A stretch of 50,018 bases of DNA. Origin: an uncultured Methanomicrobiales archaeon. GTDB lineage: Archaea; Halobacteriota; Methanomicrobia; Methanomicrobiales; Methanospirillaceae. The stretch spans positions 1 through 50,018 of the forward strand of contig CAIYHQ010000101.1 in the NCBI GenBank assembly GCA_903926075.1. Reading direction: 5' to 3'. Numbering within the stretch: the stretch's first letter is position 1; every line of letters starts with the position of its first letter. The notes beneath the pieces were generated by a model. It searched no databases and was not told the DNA's origin. It saw only the letters and a program-made list of their open reading frames with translations. The position numbers and the translations under genes are program-made. Shown piece after piece: positions 8,205 to 16,502 of this stretch.

Positions 8205-9071
8205 TTATAATATTTCTTTCAGGAGTTGTGGGATTTCAGATGGTTTTTGTGCAACTGGTGCATTAAGACGCCTAAGCCTTTCAATTTTTGAACGTGCATC
8301 ACCCTCTCCGCCTTCAATGATGGCACCTGCATGCCCCATGCGTTTCTCTTCCGGAGCACTTACTCCTGCAATATATGCTACAAGCGGGATCTCTGTCGAG
8401 CGGACTCCCTCCTCCTCAAGGTTCCCTCCCACCTCACCGATAATTACAACAGCATCGGTCTCTTTGTCGTCTTCAAAATGTGCAAGAACATCTGTAAATG
8501 TCTGTCCAATGACCGGGTCTCCGCCAATTCCAATAACTGTGCTCTGTCCGAAACCAGCTTTTGAAAGCAGGTCCACAACTTCATAAGTGAGAGTCCCGCT
8601 TCTTGAAATTACCCCTATATTTCCTTTGGTAAAGAGCTGACTAGGCATAATACCGAGTTTTATTTCACCTGGGGAAAGAAGACCAGGGCAGTTTGGCCCA
8701 ATAACCTCGCAATCATAAAGTTTTGCATATGCAACGGCTTTCATTACATCATGGACCGGGATATGTTCAGTAATTGCAACGACACAGTCAATTCCTGCTT
8801 CAGCAGATTCCATAATTGATTCGCAAGCTGCCTTTGCAGGAACAAAAAGAACAGCTTTTGTGGCACTAACTTCTGTCAGGGCTTCTTTTATAGTATTATA
8901 CACAGGAACGCCATGAACTTCCTGCCCTCCTTTTCCAGGTGTAACTCCGGCAACGACCCCTTTGCCGCCAACCGACTGAGCATATTCATTCATAAGCCTG
9001 ATATGAAACGCTCCCTGGTTCCCGGTTGCACCTGTAACTATAACTCCGTCAGTTCGTGAGCCGTAAATCAT
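8205..9071 (-). CDS. sucD: Succinate-CoA ligase, alpha subunit
   Basis: Alpha subunit (288 aa) of ADP/GDP-forming succinyl-CoA synthetase, interconverting succinate and succinyl-CoA with ATP or GTP. It carries the CoA-binding Rossmann motif VTGATGNQGAFH at the N-terminus, GPNCPGLLSPGE, and the phospho-histidine motif MGHAGAII with H247. The start is set by the ATGA overlap with sucC (bases 9068-9071) and an AGGTGG ribosome site just upstream; an in-frame ATG at 9086 would add five residues from inside sucC and cover that site. It is the last gene of the fumarase-kor-suc operon. In a methanogen it most likely runs toward succinyl-CoA, feeding KorABCD. The tandem small-RNA units follow on its 3' side. 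Confidence 0.95.
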   Translation of the reverse strand: MIYGSRTDGVIVTGATGNQGAFHIRLMNEYAQSVGGKGVVAGVTPGKGGQEVHGVPVYNTIKEALTEVSATKAVLFVPAKAACESIMESAEAGIDCVVAITEHIPVHDVMKAVAYAKLYDCEVIGPNCPGLLSPGEIKLGIMPSQLFTKGNIGVISRSGTLTYEVVDLLSKAGFGQSTVIGIGGDPVIGQTFTDVLAHFEDDKETDAVVIIGEVGGNLEEEGVRSTEIPLVAYIAGVSAPEEKRMGHAGAIIEGGEGDARSKIERLRRLNAPVAQKPSEIPQLLKEIL

Positions 9072-10153
9072 TTTACCACCTGGCAAGCCCTTTGAATCGC
9101 TTCTTCCATCGTGGAGACCATTTCGTAACCCTGAGATTCAAGGATAATTTTTCCCTCTTTTTCATTGGTCCCTGCAAGTCTGACAATAATATGTGGAGCA
9201 ACATTTGCAGCAATAATACCTTTTGCTACTTCGTCACAGCGTGTAATTCCGCCGAGCAGGTTTACAACAACTACTTTTACGGATGGGTCGGAAGCAACAA
9301 GTCTAAGTGCATGGGCTACTCTCTCCTGGTCCGCTCCGCCTCCTACATCCAGAAAATTTGCAGCTTTTTCTCCAGAATATTCTATAAGATCAAGTGTTGC
9401 CATTGTCAGCCCTGCGCCATTGCCGATGACACCAATTGAACCTTTTAATTCAACATATGAGAAGCCGTGAATGAGAGCGGTTCTCTCTCTCTCTGTCAGG
9501 TCACGATTGACTGTAATTCCCTGACGTGCGAGTGAATTGTCGTCAATTATCAGTTTAGCGTCGGCAGCATAAATTCCGCTTTCTGTAAGGACCAATGGAT
9601 TTATTTCTGCGAGAATTGCATCCTTCTCGACAAATACCCTGAACAGCGCATTAATGACCGGCCCTATCTCTTTTTGGGCACCTCTAAGTAAAGACCGTAA
9701 TATGAAATCAGGTACATTTTGAAGTAATGGAGTAATTCGCGCTTTGCGGAGTGCATGTGGATTTTTTTGGGCGGTTACCTCTATTTCAACACCACCTTCA
9801 TCTGTGAATATAATTACAGGTGACTTTTCTTTACGGTCGACAATTATTGAGCAGTAATACTCCTTTTTAATCTCAAGAGCTTCCTCAACAAGAACAGAAT
9901 TAACTGATCGTCCCTTAATTGAACGTGAAAAGAGATCTGTAATATCTTTTAATGCCCGTTCTTTATCAGTTATGATAATTCCGCCTGCTTTACCACGTCC
10001 TCCTACATCGACCTGAGCTTTAAGCACTATTTTTTCAGGGAGTGATGGAAGTGCATCTTCAAGTTCCTGGATTGATTTAACAAGAATACCTTTTGGAACA
10101 GGAACACCATAAGCTTTTAGAATATTTTTAGCTTCGAACTCGAGAAACTTCAT
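9068..10153 (-). CDS. sucC: Succinate-CoA ligase, beta subunit
   Basis: Beta subunit (361 aa), which provides the ATP-grasp nucleotide site and joins SucD in the active enzyme. Visible: KAQVDVGGRGKAGG in the ATP-grasp lobe, LVEEALEIKKEYY, metal and substrate-site segment INPLVLTESG, and the C-terminal CoA-ligase lobe with IGNGAGLTMATLD and FLDVGGGAD. An AGGAGGAT ribosome site precedes the ATG. It starts three bases after the korC stop and overlaps sucD by four bases, so translation is probably coupled. The length is slightly short of the usual bacterial SucC (~388) but typical of archaeal forms. Confidence 0.95.
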   Translation of the reverse strand: MKFLEFEAKNILKAYGVPVPKGILVKSIQELEDALPSLPEKIVLKAQVDVGGRGKAGGIIITDKERALKDITDLFSRSIKGRSVNSVLVEEALEIKKEYYCSIIVDRKEKSPVIIFTDEGGVEIEVTAQKNPHALRKARITPLLQNVPDFILRSLLRGAQKEIGPVINALFRVFVEKDAILAEINPLVLTESGIYAADAKLIIDDNSLARQGITVNRDLTERERTALIHGFSYVELKGSIGVIGNGAGLTMATLDLIEYSGEKAANFLDVGGGADQERVAHALRLVASDPSVKVVVVNLLGGITRCDEVAKGIIAANVAPHIIVRLAGTNEKEGKIILESQGYEMVSTMEEAIQRACQVVK

Positions 10154-10156
10154 TAA

Positions 10157-10684
10157 CTATCCTCCTGCGAGGGTGAAACCCAGTTTCATTGCACTGAGAT
10201 TCAGTTCTTCAGTACCTTTTGGAACACTGTCGAGAATTGCTTTTTCAAGTGCATCTGGTGTAACAATTTTCGTGACTTTGACTAGTGCCCCAAGCATCAC
10301 GATGTTCGCGACAATATCCCGCTTAAAGACCCTTCTAGCTTCAGTAGTTGCAGGAATTAGCACATGCGGTGTTCCAGGCCGCGAATAAACAAGTGAAGAG
10401 TCTATAAGCATCATTGAATTCTCCTTTGCACCTTTCCCGTACTTTAAAAACCCCTCTTCTGACATGATGACAAAGATATCGGGCTCTCTGACTTTTGGAT
10501 AAAGAATGGGGATGGAATCGATGATTACAGCACTCATTGAAGCTCCACCCCGTGCTTCAGGTCCATAGACCTGGGTCTGAACTGCAAAAATTTTGTCATA
10601 CATAACTGCAGCACGACCGATAATAACTGCAGAGAGCATTATTCCCTGTCCGCCAAAACCGGATAACCTCAATTCGTGTCTCAT
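10157..10684 (-). CDS. korC: 2-oxoglutarate:ferredoxin oxidoreductase, gamma subunit
   Basis: Gamma subunit (175 aa) of the four-subunit 2-oxoacid:ferredoxin oxidoreductase that carboxylates succinyl-CoA to 2-oxoglutarate using reduced ferredoxin. It opens with the family motif LSGFGGQGIMLSA, then QVYGPEARGGASMSAVI. It overlaps korB by four bases (ATGA). The assignment as KOR rather than pyruvate or indolepyruvate oxidoreductase comes from the separate subunits in order D-A-B-C and from its place between fumarase and succinyl-CoA synthetase genes. Confidence 0.92.
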   Translation of the reverse strand: MRHELRLSGFGGQGIMLSAVIIGRAAVMYDKIFAVQTQVYGPEARGGASMSAVIIDSIPILYPKVREPDIFVIMSEEGFLKYGKGAKENSMMLIDSSLVYSRPGTPHVLIPATTEARRVFKRDIVANIVMLGALVKVTKIVTPDALEKAILDSVPKGTEELNLSAMKLGFTLAGG

Positions 10685-11469
10685 TTCCTGACTCCCATTG
10701 CGGGAAGTGAACGTTTTACTATCTCACCAAGGATTATGGTATCCTCTGGTAATTCATTTCCTTCCTCGCGCAACCTGTCGGCTTTCTGCTTTAAAACAGA
10801 ATGGGTTTTCATATAGTCTATCTGGTCTGTGACAGAGCGGTACTTGTTGCGGCGCCCGTAATTCGTCGGGCATTGGACTAGCACTTCAATAAAAGCAAGA
10901 CCTTTGGTAGAAAGGCCGCTAAATATCGCCTTTGTGAGCTCTTTAACATGAAATCCAGTCCAGCGGGCGACATAATTGGCCCCTGCAGCCTTTGCGAGTT
11001 CAGTGAGGTCAAATGCTGGTTCTACTGAACCAAAAGGAGTTGTTGTGGATAATTTCCCCATAGGGGTCGTAGGGCTCCCCTGTCCCCCGGTCATTCCATA
11101 GATCTGGTTATTCATGCAGATGACTGTAAGGTCGATATTTCTCCTGCATGCATGAATAAAATGATTTCCTCCAATCGCAGCAAGGTCACCGTCGCCAGTA
11201 ATAACAACCACATTAAGTGAGGGGTCAGCAAGTTTTACACCTGTTGCAAAAGCTATCGCGCGTCCATGTGTCGTATGCAGTGAGTCAGTGAGAACATATC
11301 CGGGTGCACGCGAAGAACACCCGATTCCGGAGACAAAAACTGTATTCGCGCGCTGCCACCCGATCTCATCAACGGCAGCCAGTGTACAGTTTACTACAGT
11401 TCCATTTCCGCAGCCTGCACACCATATATGGGGCAGCCGGTCTTTCCTGAGCCAATCATCTCCGCTCAT
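10681..11469 (-). CDS. korB: 2-oxoglutarate:ferredoxin oxidoreductase, beta subunit
   Basis: Thiamine-diphosphate-binding beta subunit (262 aa). Visible: cysteine motif WCAGCGNG (residues 16-23), the TPP motif GDGD at 92-95 followed by N120-N121 (CMNNQIYGMTGGQ), and PTTPMGKLSTTTPFG. The short length fits the four-subunit type with a separate ferredoxin. ATGA overlaps join it to korA upstream and korC downstream. Confidence 0.94.
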   Translation of the reverse strand: MSGDDWLRKDRLPHIWCAGCGNGTVVNCTLAAVDEIGWQRANTVFVSGIGCSSRAPGYVLTDSLHTTHGRAIAFATGVKLADPSLNVVVITGDGDLAAIGGNHFIHACRRNIDLTVICMNNQIYGMTGGQGSPTTPMGKLSTTTPFGSVEPAFDLTELAKAAGANYVARWTGFHVKELTKAIFSGLSTKGLAFIEVLVQCPTNYGRRNKYRSVTDQIDYMKTHSVLKQKADRLREEGNELPEDTIILGEIVKRSLPAMGVRK

Positions 11470-12566
11470 AAGTACCTCTCTGTGATTTCCCAGAGTTCCT
11501 GGGGCAAGTGGAGATTGCCTCCAATTTTTGGAATTGAGATTACTGGTATCCGGGTATGCCGTTCAATCTCGCGTGAGATCTGTCCCAGGTTTAATTCAGG
11601 AAAAAGAAAAACTTCTGCGTTTGGAAATTGTGAAAGGCATCTCTCTCCGAAAGGCCAGACAGTCTTTAAACGGAGGTGACCTATCTGTGCCTCCGGATGA
11701 TCATGGAGCATCTGCTCTACTGCTCTTGCTGGTGCACCATATGAAATAAAAACAACTTTGGAGTCAGTATTTATGGTTTCAAACAGGGATATCTCGTCCC
11801 GCACAGACTCAACTTTGTTAAAAAGTCTTGTGACCAGTTTCTCATGCATCTCAGGGTTTGTTGTGCAGGGATAACCCCGGTCATCATGGGTCAGTCCGGT
11901 CACATGCACTGCATAACCTTTTCCAAAGGTTGGAAATCCGGGTATAAGGTCACAACCTGCCCTGAAAGGATGTGTCGGATCAATAACAGGTTTTCTTTCG
12001 CTTAACTGGACTTTATCCGGGACCTCTATCCTCTCTCTCATGTGGCCGATTATTTCATCAGCCATTATGAATACCGGGACCCTGTAAATATCCGCGAGAT
12101 TAAAAGCATGGACCGTGAGGCTGTACATCTCTTCAACGCTTGCAGGGACAAGTGCAATAGGACTGATATCACCATGCGAACCATACCTGCACTGGAGCAT
12201 ATCTCCCTGGCCTGCCATTGTGGGCTGGCCAGTGCTCGGTCCACCGCGTTGAATGTTTACAATAACGCAGGGCGTTTCAGTCATAAGGGCAAACCCGATG
12301 TTTTCCATCATGAGTGAAAAACCCGGGCCGCTCGTTGCGGTCATAGCCCTTTTACCCGCCCACGAAGCTCCGATTACCGACGCAATACCGCCTATCTCAT
12401 CCTCCATCTGTACAAATACGCCACCCGCTTTTGGTAGACTACGGGCCATATGCTCTGCTATTTCGGTTGAAGGAGTGATAGGATACCCCCCGAAAAAACG
12501 GCACCCTGCAGCAAGAGCACCCTCAGCACAGGCAGTATTACCCTGCCAGAACTCGACTCTGCTCAA
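11466..12566 (-). CDS. korA: 2-oxoglutarate:ferredoxin oxidoreductase, alpha subunit
   Basis: Alpha subunit (366 aa), binding the pyrimidine half of TPP and the oxoacid. Conserved segments: FWQGNTACAEGALAAGCRFFGGYPITPSTEI in pieces near the N-terminus, MEDEIGGIASVIGASWAGKRAMTATSGPG in the PYR domain, and a transketolase C-like domain near the end (VFISYGAPARAVEQM, LKTVWPF). It overlaps korD and korB by four bases each. Confidence 0.94.
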   Translation of the reverse strand: MSRVEFWQGNTACAEGALAAGCRFFGGYPITPSTEIAEHMARSLPKAGGVFVQMEDEIGGIASVIGASWAGKRAMTATSGPGFSLMMENIGFALMTETPCVIVNIQRGGPSTGQPTMAGQGDMLQCRYGSHGDISPIALVPASVEEMYSLTVHAFNLADIYRVPVFIMADEIIGHMRERIEVPDKVQLSERKPVIDPTHPFRAGCDLIPGFPTFGKGYAVHVTGLTHDDRGYPCTTNPEMHEKLVTRLFNKVESVRDEISLFETINTDSKVVFISYGAPARAVEQMLHDHPEAQIGHLRLKTVWPFGERCLSQFPNAEVFLFPELNLGQISREIERHTRIPVISIPKIGGNLHLPQELWEITERYL

Positions 12567-12835
12567 TCTTCAACCACCACCCTGTGTGGCTCATAGACCT
12601 CTTCATTTACCCAGTTGATCGCCTGATCTGGGCAGATCATCTGGCACATTCCACAAAGGGTTCTTCCATAGATCTTCTGAAGCCTGCAGTTTGTACACCT
12701 TTCGGGTCTATCAGTAACAGGAACGAGTATACCTTTGCGGTTTGCGATTGTACCAGGTTTGAATATCCGGTATGGGCATACTAGGGTACAGAGATTGCAA
12801 CCCTTGCACCGGACTTCATCAATTACCAGTCTCAT
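12563..12835 (-). CDS. korD: 2-oxoglutarate:ferredoxin oxidoreductase, delta (ferredoxin) subunit
   Basis: A 90-residue 2[4Fe-4S] ferredoxin-type subunit that passes electrons between free ferredoxin and KorAB. Motif CKGCNLCTLVCP near the N-terminus; a second cluster is built from CTNC, a spacer, and CGMCQMICP. The frame is open 37 codons further upstream, but those lie inside the fumarase beta gene; the Met of MRLVIDEVRCKGC is the sensible start. It overlaps fumarase beta by 17 bases and korA by four. Confidence 0.92.
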   Translation of the reverse strand: MRLVIDEVRCKGCNLCTLVCPYRIFKPGTIANRKGILVPVTDRPERCTNCRLQKIYGRTLCGMCQMICPDQAINWVNEEVYEPHRVVVED

Positions 12836-13382
12836 CTGCCTTTTTAGTACTCCACCTTTCAAGGAATTGAGACTTTGCCTTTTCACCCACATCATAAAAG
12901 AGATCGTTTCCTTCTGAATCGATGGCAACGACAAGTGGAAGATCATCCAGAATTATTTCCCATACAGCTTCAGCCATTCCAAGGTCGCTGTAATGGACTC
13001 CTGTGCATTTCATACGGGCTGCTGCGAGCGCAGCGCAGCCCCCTGTATAAGCAAGATATATTGCTCTCCCTTTTATCTGGGTCAGGAACTCCCCGCTCAT
13101 CCCGCCTTTTCCAATAAACGCTCTCACCCCGGCATCAATAAGAAAACCTGATAGTGAATTCATTCTTGCAGATGTTGTTGGTCCAGCGGCAATGACTTTT
13201 CCATCCTTTATTACCGGGCCGCAATGGTAGATAACAGCTCCAACCGGAGGGAAAGGAATTCCTTTCTCTTTCATCTTTATGTGTGCCTCATCTCTTGCAG
13301 TATAAACAGTCCCTGAAAGGAGGATACTATCACCGGCTTTCAGCTTTTTTATTTCCTCACCAAGGGGGGTTGTAAGTTTCAT
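12819..13382 (-). CDS. Fumarate hydratase class I, beta subunit
   Basis: Beta subunit (187 aa) of the two-subunit, iron-sulfur class I fumarase (malate to fumarate in the reductive direction). Visible: LLSGTVYTARDEAHIKM, a FPPVGAVIYHCGPV-type segment, GPTTSARMNSL, IGKGGMSGEF and the metal/substrate region AYTGGCAALAA. The start overlaps the alpha-subunit stop as ATGA (13379-13382), with GAGG just upstream; a longer in-frame ATG at 13460 lies inside the alpha gene and is rejected. An L(+)-tartrate dehydratase is the alternative in this family, but the neighbours favour fumarase. Confidence 0.9.
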   Translation of the reverse strand: MKLTTPLGEEIKKLKAGDSILLSGTVYTARDEAHIKMKEKGIPFPPVGAVIYHCGPVIKDGKVIAAGPTTSARMNSLSGFLIDAGVRAFIGKGGMSGEFLTQIKGRAIYLAYTGGCAALAAARMKCTGVHYSDLGMAEAVWEIILDDLPLVVAIDSEGNDLFYDVGEKAKSQFLERWSTKKADETGN

Positions 13383-14221
13383 AACCGGACCTCGCGGGAA
13401 GCACGCCTGGATGCCCAGCATTGGATATTCACTGCGACCGGAAGCGATGCGGTATGACAACCGGCTGTCCTGACTTTCACTGCAAGAGCGGTTATTGTAC
13501 CTCCAAGGCCCATGGGCCCGATTCCAAGAGCATTTACTGCATCACAGATCTCTAATTCAAATAAAGTCATACTGGAAATTGGCATGAGAAGAGCTTCTTT
13601 TGCGAGAGCTGGTGCAGTGTCAAATGTGCCACCTATTCCCACACCAAGGATAACGGGAGGGCAGGGTCTTGAACCAGCGATGAGCATTGTCTCGACTACA
13701 AAACGGGTAATATTGTTCTTGTCTGAAGGAAGGAGCATTCCTATTCTTGATACGTTTTCAGACCCTGCACCTTTTGGCAATACTGTTATGGATAATTTAT
13801 TACCGGGTTTAACATGTACCGGCGGCATATTATCCCCTGTATTATCCCCTGAATTGACGCGGGAGATTGGGTCCACAAGGTTTGGCCTGAGTGGAACACT
13901 TGAAGTGGCTTCCCTCACTGCCCTGTATATTGCATCGATAATTGATTGGGAAAAAGGAACCGTATCAGGGAGGGTTAGGTAAATCACTGGGATGCCTGTA
14001 TCCTGGCAGAGTGGGACCCTTAATGACTCGGCCATCCTGATATTTTCAAGAATATTTTTCAGTTCTCCTCTTCCGACCGGACTAAATTCACGGATCGAAG
14101 CTTCGCGTATTGAATTTTTCACGTCATCCGGAAGCACTATCATTGCTTCTTCAATCGCTTCAAGGGTGAGGGCCTGTATCTTCTCTATGAGATCAGGTGA
14201 AACATTCTTATTTTCTGTCAT
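13379..14221 (-). CDS. Fumarate hydratase class I, alpha subunit
   Basis: Catalytic alpha subunit (280 aa) with the [4Fe-4S] cluster. Candidate ligands: C72 in PLCQDTGIP, the Cys in SRPCPPVILGVGIGG and the Cys in TAGCHTASLP. The motif NSGDNTGDNMPP contains a repeated GDN and is encoded by a perfect 12-base tandem duplication (13828-13851); the family normally has a single NTGDN. First gene of the eight-gene operon. The start codon has no clear ribosome site: the sequence before it is AT- and T-rich, so an unled or short-leader mRNA is possible. It is separated from rpl10e by 83 bases without a gene. Confidence 0.92.
   Translation of the reverse strand: MTENKNVSPDLIEKIQALTLEAIEEAMIVLPDDVKNSIREASIREFSPVGRGELKNILENIRMAESLRVPLCQDTGIPVIYLTLPDTVPFSQSIIDAIYRAVREATSSVPLRPNLVDPISRVNSGDNTGDNMPPVHVKPGNKLSITVLPKGAGSENVSRIGMLLPSDKNNITRFVVETMLIAGSRPCPPVILGVGIGGTFDTAPALAKEALLMPISSMTLFELEICDAVNALGIGPMGLGGTITALAVKVRTAGCHTASLPVAVNIQCWASRRASREVRL
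13828..13851 (-). repeat. Perfect 12-bp tandem duplication in fumarase alpha gene
   Basis: TATTATCCCCTG (plus strand) occurs twice in direct succession and adds four in-frame residues, making GDNTGDN at the conserved substrate-site motif. Confidence 0.85.
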
Positions 14222-14304
14222 TTTTCAAAAAAAGAATAATTTTTGTTTATGCAACAATCGATACCTGAAAAGAGATATTGGGAGAAGATCTCCATAATCG
14301 CTTC

Positions 14305-14817
14305 CTAGTTAACTGTACATTCGTCTATCTTGATATGCGAGGGTGATGGGAGTTTATGGCTGCCATTCCGAAGGGCAAACTTTGCTTTGTCAATGTACTG
14401 CGATGACGTGTAGACTGAGAATATCTTTTGTGAAGGCCGCACACGTGCTGCAGTCCCTACGGCTTTTCCAAAGGCAAGCCTCATCCCTTCAGATACACGG
14501 TCTGCACCCGCTCCCGTCGCCTGTTTATTCTCCCGCAGTACCTGGTGGGGGAATACACGAATTTTAAAATGAAAATTCATTCTCCCGATCTCTTTGATCA
14601 GGCGTCTGTTGATACTCATTCTCGCTGCTTCAAGTGCTGAGTGGCGAATTTGACATGCCTCTTCCACTACCAGACTAATATCAAGCGGGAAATTCTCACT
14701 CAGGTTTCCCATATCGAACTGGGTAATTTTACTGCCTGGTATACCGCCCATGTATTTTTTGCGGGTATATGCCTTCTTTGAAATGTTCCTATACATTTTG
14801 CCCGGCTTTCTGACCAT
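14305..14817 (-). CDS. rpl10e: Ribosomal protein L10e (uL16 family)
   Basis: 170-residue large-subunit protein of the archaeal/eukaryotic L10e family, which binds near the tRNA and central protuberance sites. Recognised by [10 protein letters not shown], a [12 protein letters not shown] segment, [40 protein letters not shown] and a [14 protein letters not shown]-type end. Length and start are standard, with an AGGAG site seven bases before ATG. It lies 63 bases behind the ABC ATPase gene and may be read from its own promoter in that gap. Confidence 0.97.
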   Translation of the reverse strand: MVRKPGKMYRNISKKAYTRKKYMGGIPGSKITQFDMGNLSENFPLDISLVVEEACQIRHSALEAARMSINRRLIKEIGRMNFHFKIRVFPHQVLRENKQATGAGADRVSEGMRLAFGKAVGTAARVRPSQKIFSVYTSSQYIDKAKFALRNGSHKLPSPSHIKIDECTVN

Positions 14818-14880
14818 GATTACAAACTCCTATGTGATATCTGTGCTTTATTAAGTCGTGATATCTGCTGATAAATCTTG

Positions 14881-15636
14881 TCAGTCCTTCTTTGCCTGAT
14901 CTATAAGACTGAGGACATACTTTCTTAGAGCTCCGAAAGTTGGTTCAGTGCGCTCGCGTGGACGTGGAAGATCAACACTTATAATTTCCCGTATTCTCCC
15001 TGGCCTTGCTGTGAGGACAATTATCCGATCAGCGAGAAAAAGGGCTTCATCAACGCTGTGAGTCACAAAGAGGATTGTTTTTTTTGTTTTGTTCCAAATC
15101 TCAAGGATTTCAGTCTGGAGAAGGTTGCGGGTCTGCGCATCAAGCGCACCAAATGGTTCATCCATAAGAAGTACAGCTGGTTCCACCGCGAGCGCCCGTG
15201 CAACTGCCACCCTCTGGCGCATACCACCTGAAAGTTCGTGTGGGAAATTTGTCCGAAAAGAACTCAGCCCTACAAGTTCTATGTATTCATCGGCTTTTGC
15301 ACGGCGTTTTTCGGGGGGTATATTCCTGACTTCCAGTCCGAATTCAACGTTGTCTGTAACGTTTCTCCAGGGAAAGAGTGAATAGTCCTGGAATATCATT
15401 ACGAGGTTTTCATTGGGACCATGCACCTCTTCGTTGTTCATCTTTACCCGTCCCTGGGTAGGTTCTTCAAGGCCTGCAATTATCCGGAGCAGGGTTGTCT
15501 TTCCACATCCGGAAGGGCCCAGGATACAAATAAACTCGCCCTCCATCACCTCAAGTGAGATCTCACAGAGCGCATTTACCGCTTCTCCTCCCTCGCTTTC
15601 AAATCTGCGCGAAAGTTTTTCGATTAATAAGTTCAT
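14881..15636 (-). CDS. ABC transporter ATPase, nitrate/sulfonate/taurine type
   Basis: 251-residue ATP-binding subunit of the SsuB/TauB type. Walker A GPSGCGKT at 40-47, Q-loop FQDYSLFPW, signature LSGGMRQRVAVARAL, Walker B LLMDEPFGALD, and H-loop FVTHSVDEA. It overlaps the permease gene by four bases and would dimerise to drive uptake through it. The substrate is not decided by the ATPase. Confidence 0.93.
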   Translation of the reverse strand: MNLLIEKLSRRFESEGGEAVNALCEISLEVMEGEFICILGPSGCGKTTLLRIIAGLEEPTQGRVKMNNEEVHGPNENLVMIFQDYSLFPWRNVTDNVEFGLEVRNIPPEKRRAKADEYIELVGLSSFRTNFPHELSGGMRQRVAVARALAVEPAVLLMDEPFGALDAQTRNLLQTEILEIWNKTKKTILFVTHSVDEALFLADRIIVLTARPGRIREIISVDLPRPRERTEPTFGALRKYVLSLIDQAKKD

Positions 15637-16415
15637 CTGTCGAGTTCCCTCCAGCTGAACTTCCTTCTTTCGACTTCTTTGAAGAATGTATCAAAGATAA
15701 GACCGATTAACCCAATAATTACCATACCGGCGATGATGACCTGTACCTGTCCCCAGTTGTATGCGTACATTATGAGATATCCAAGACCTGAATTTGTTCC
15801 AGGTAGCATTTCTGCAGCAACAACACACATCCATGCAATTCCAAATCCTACCCTGAGACCGGTCCACATAGTGGGTGCTGATCCCGGCAGCACGACTTTC
15901 TTCAGGATATGCCATTCAGAAGCACCGAGGTTTGTCGCAGCTTCAATCCAGGTACGTTTCACTCCTTTGACACCATCCATTGTGTTGAGAAGGATAGGAA
16001 AGAAAGCACCAAGTGCAATAAGGAAGGCCATTGAGGTTATTCCAATTTTAAACCAGGCAAGAGAGAGCGGGACCCAGGCCAGGGGAGGTACAGGCCTGAT
16101 TAGCTGGATAGTCACATCAAAAAAGTCATGGACAGTCTCACGCCTACCCATCATAATTCCAAGAGGTATTGCAACGAGGGCGGCAACGAGAAAACCAATA
16201 AGGACCCTTGTTATGCTGATGGCAGCATTTCCAATGAGTCCTCCGCTGCCTAGAATATCGGCAGTTGGCGTTAAAAGGACAAGTAGTATCGATTCAATTT
16301 TCGGAAGGATAAATTCATTGTTAATTAAGTAAGCGAGAGCTTCCCAGGTTATGATTATAATGAGGGGGAGGATTATCCGGATAAGAGTTTTTTTACAACA
16401 GATACTCTTACCCAT
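15633..16415 (-). CDS. ABC transporter permease, nitrate/sulfonate/taurine type
   Basis: 260-residue inner-membrane permease with about six membrane helices of the SsuC/TauC type. The EAA coupling loop reads EAATNLGASEWHILKKVVLPGSAP in shape, contacting the ATPase. First helix near residues 11-30. Between it and the binding-protein gene is an 87-base gap that contains a possible relic of the binding-protein reading frame. Confidence 0.92.
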   Translation of the reverse strand: MGKSICCKKTLIRIILPLIIIITWEALAYLINNEFILPKIESILLVLLTPTADILGSGGLIGNAAISITRVLIGFLVAALVAIPLGIMMGRRETVHDFFDVTIQLIRPVPPLAWVPLSLAWFKIGITSMAFLIALGAFFPILLNTMDGVKGVKRTWIEAATNLGASEWHILKKVVLPGSAPTMWTGLRVGFGIAWMCVVAAEMLPGTNSGLGYLIMYAYNWGQVQVIIAGMVIIGLIGLIFDTFFKEVERRKFSWRELDR

Positions 16416-16502
16416 CGTTCTTGCACTCCATTGAAATCAGGGCCGGCATGAAAAATCCTTATAGATCTCTCATGCGCCCGGTTTAACTTCTTCGATCAGA
16501 GT

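Noticed and set aside
9071-9086. Longer start for sucD (ATG 9086)
   Set aside because: It lies inside sucC and over the AGGTGG site; the ATGA overlap start is standard for this operon.
12042-12317. Plus-strand ORFs inside the kor, suc and NRPS genes
   Set aside because: They are antisense shadows of well-recognised genes with no family features of their own.
12836-12946. Longer start for korD
   Set aside because: The added residues are the shadow of fumarase beta and precede the ferredoxin fold.
13383-13460. Longer start for fumarase beta
   Set aside because: It overlaps the end of fumarase alpha; MKLTTPLG with GAGG upstream is the family-like start.
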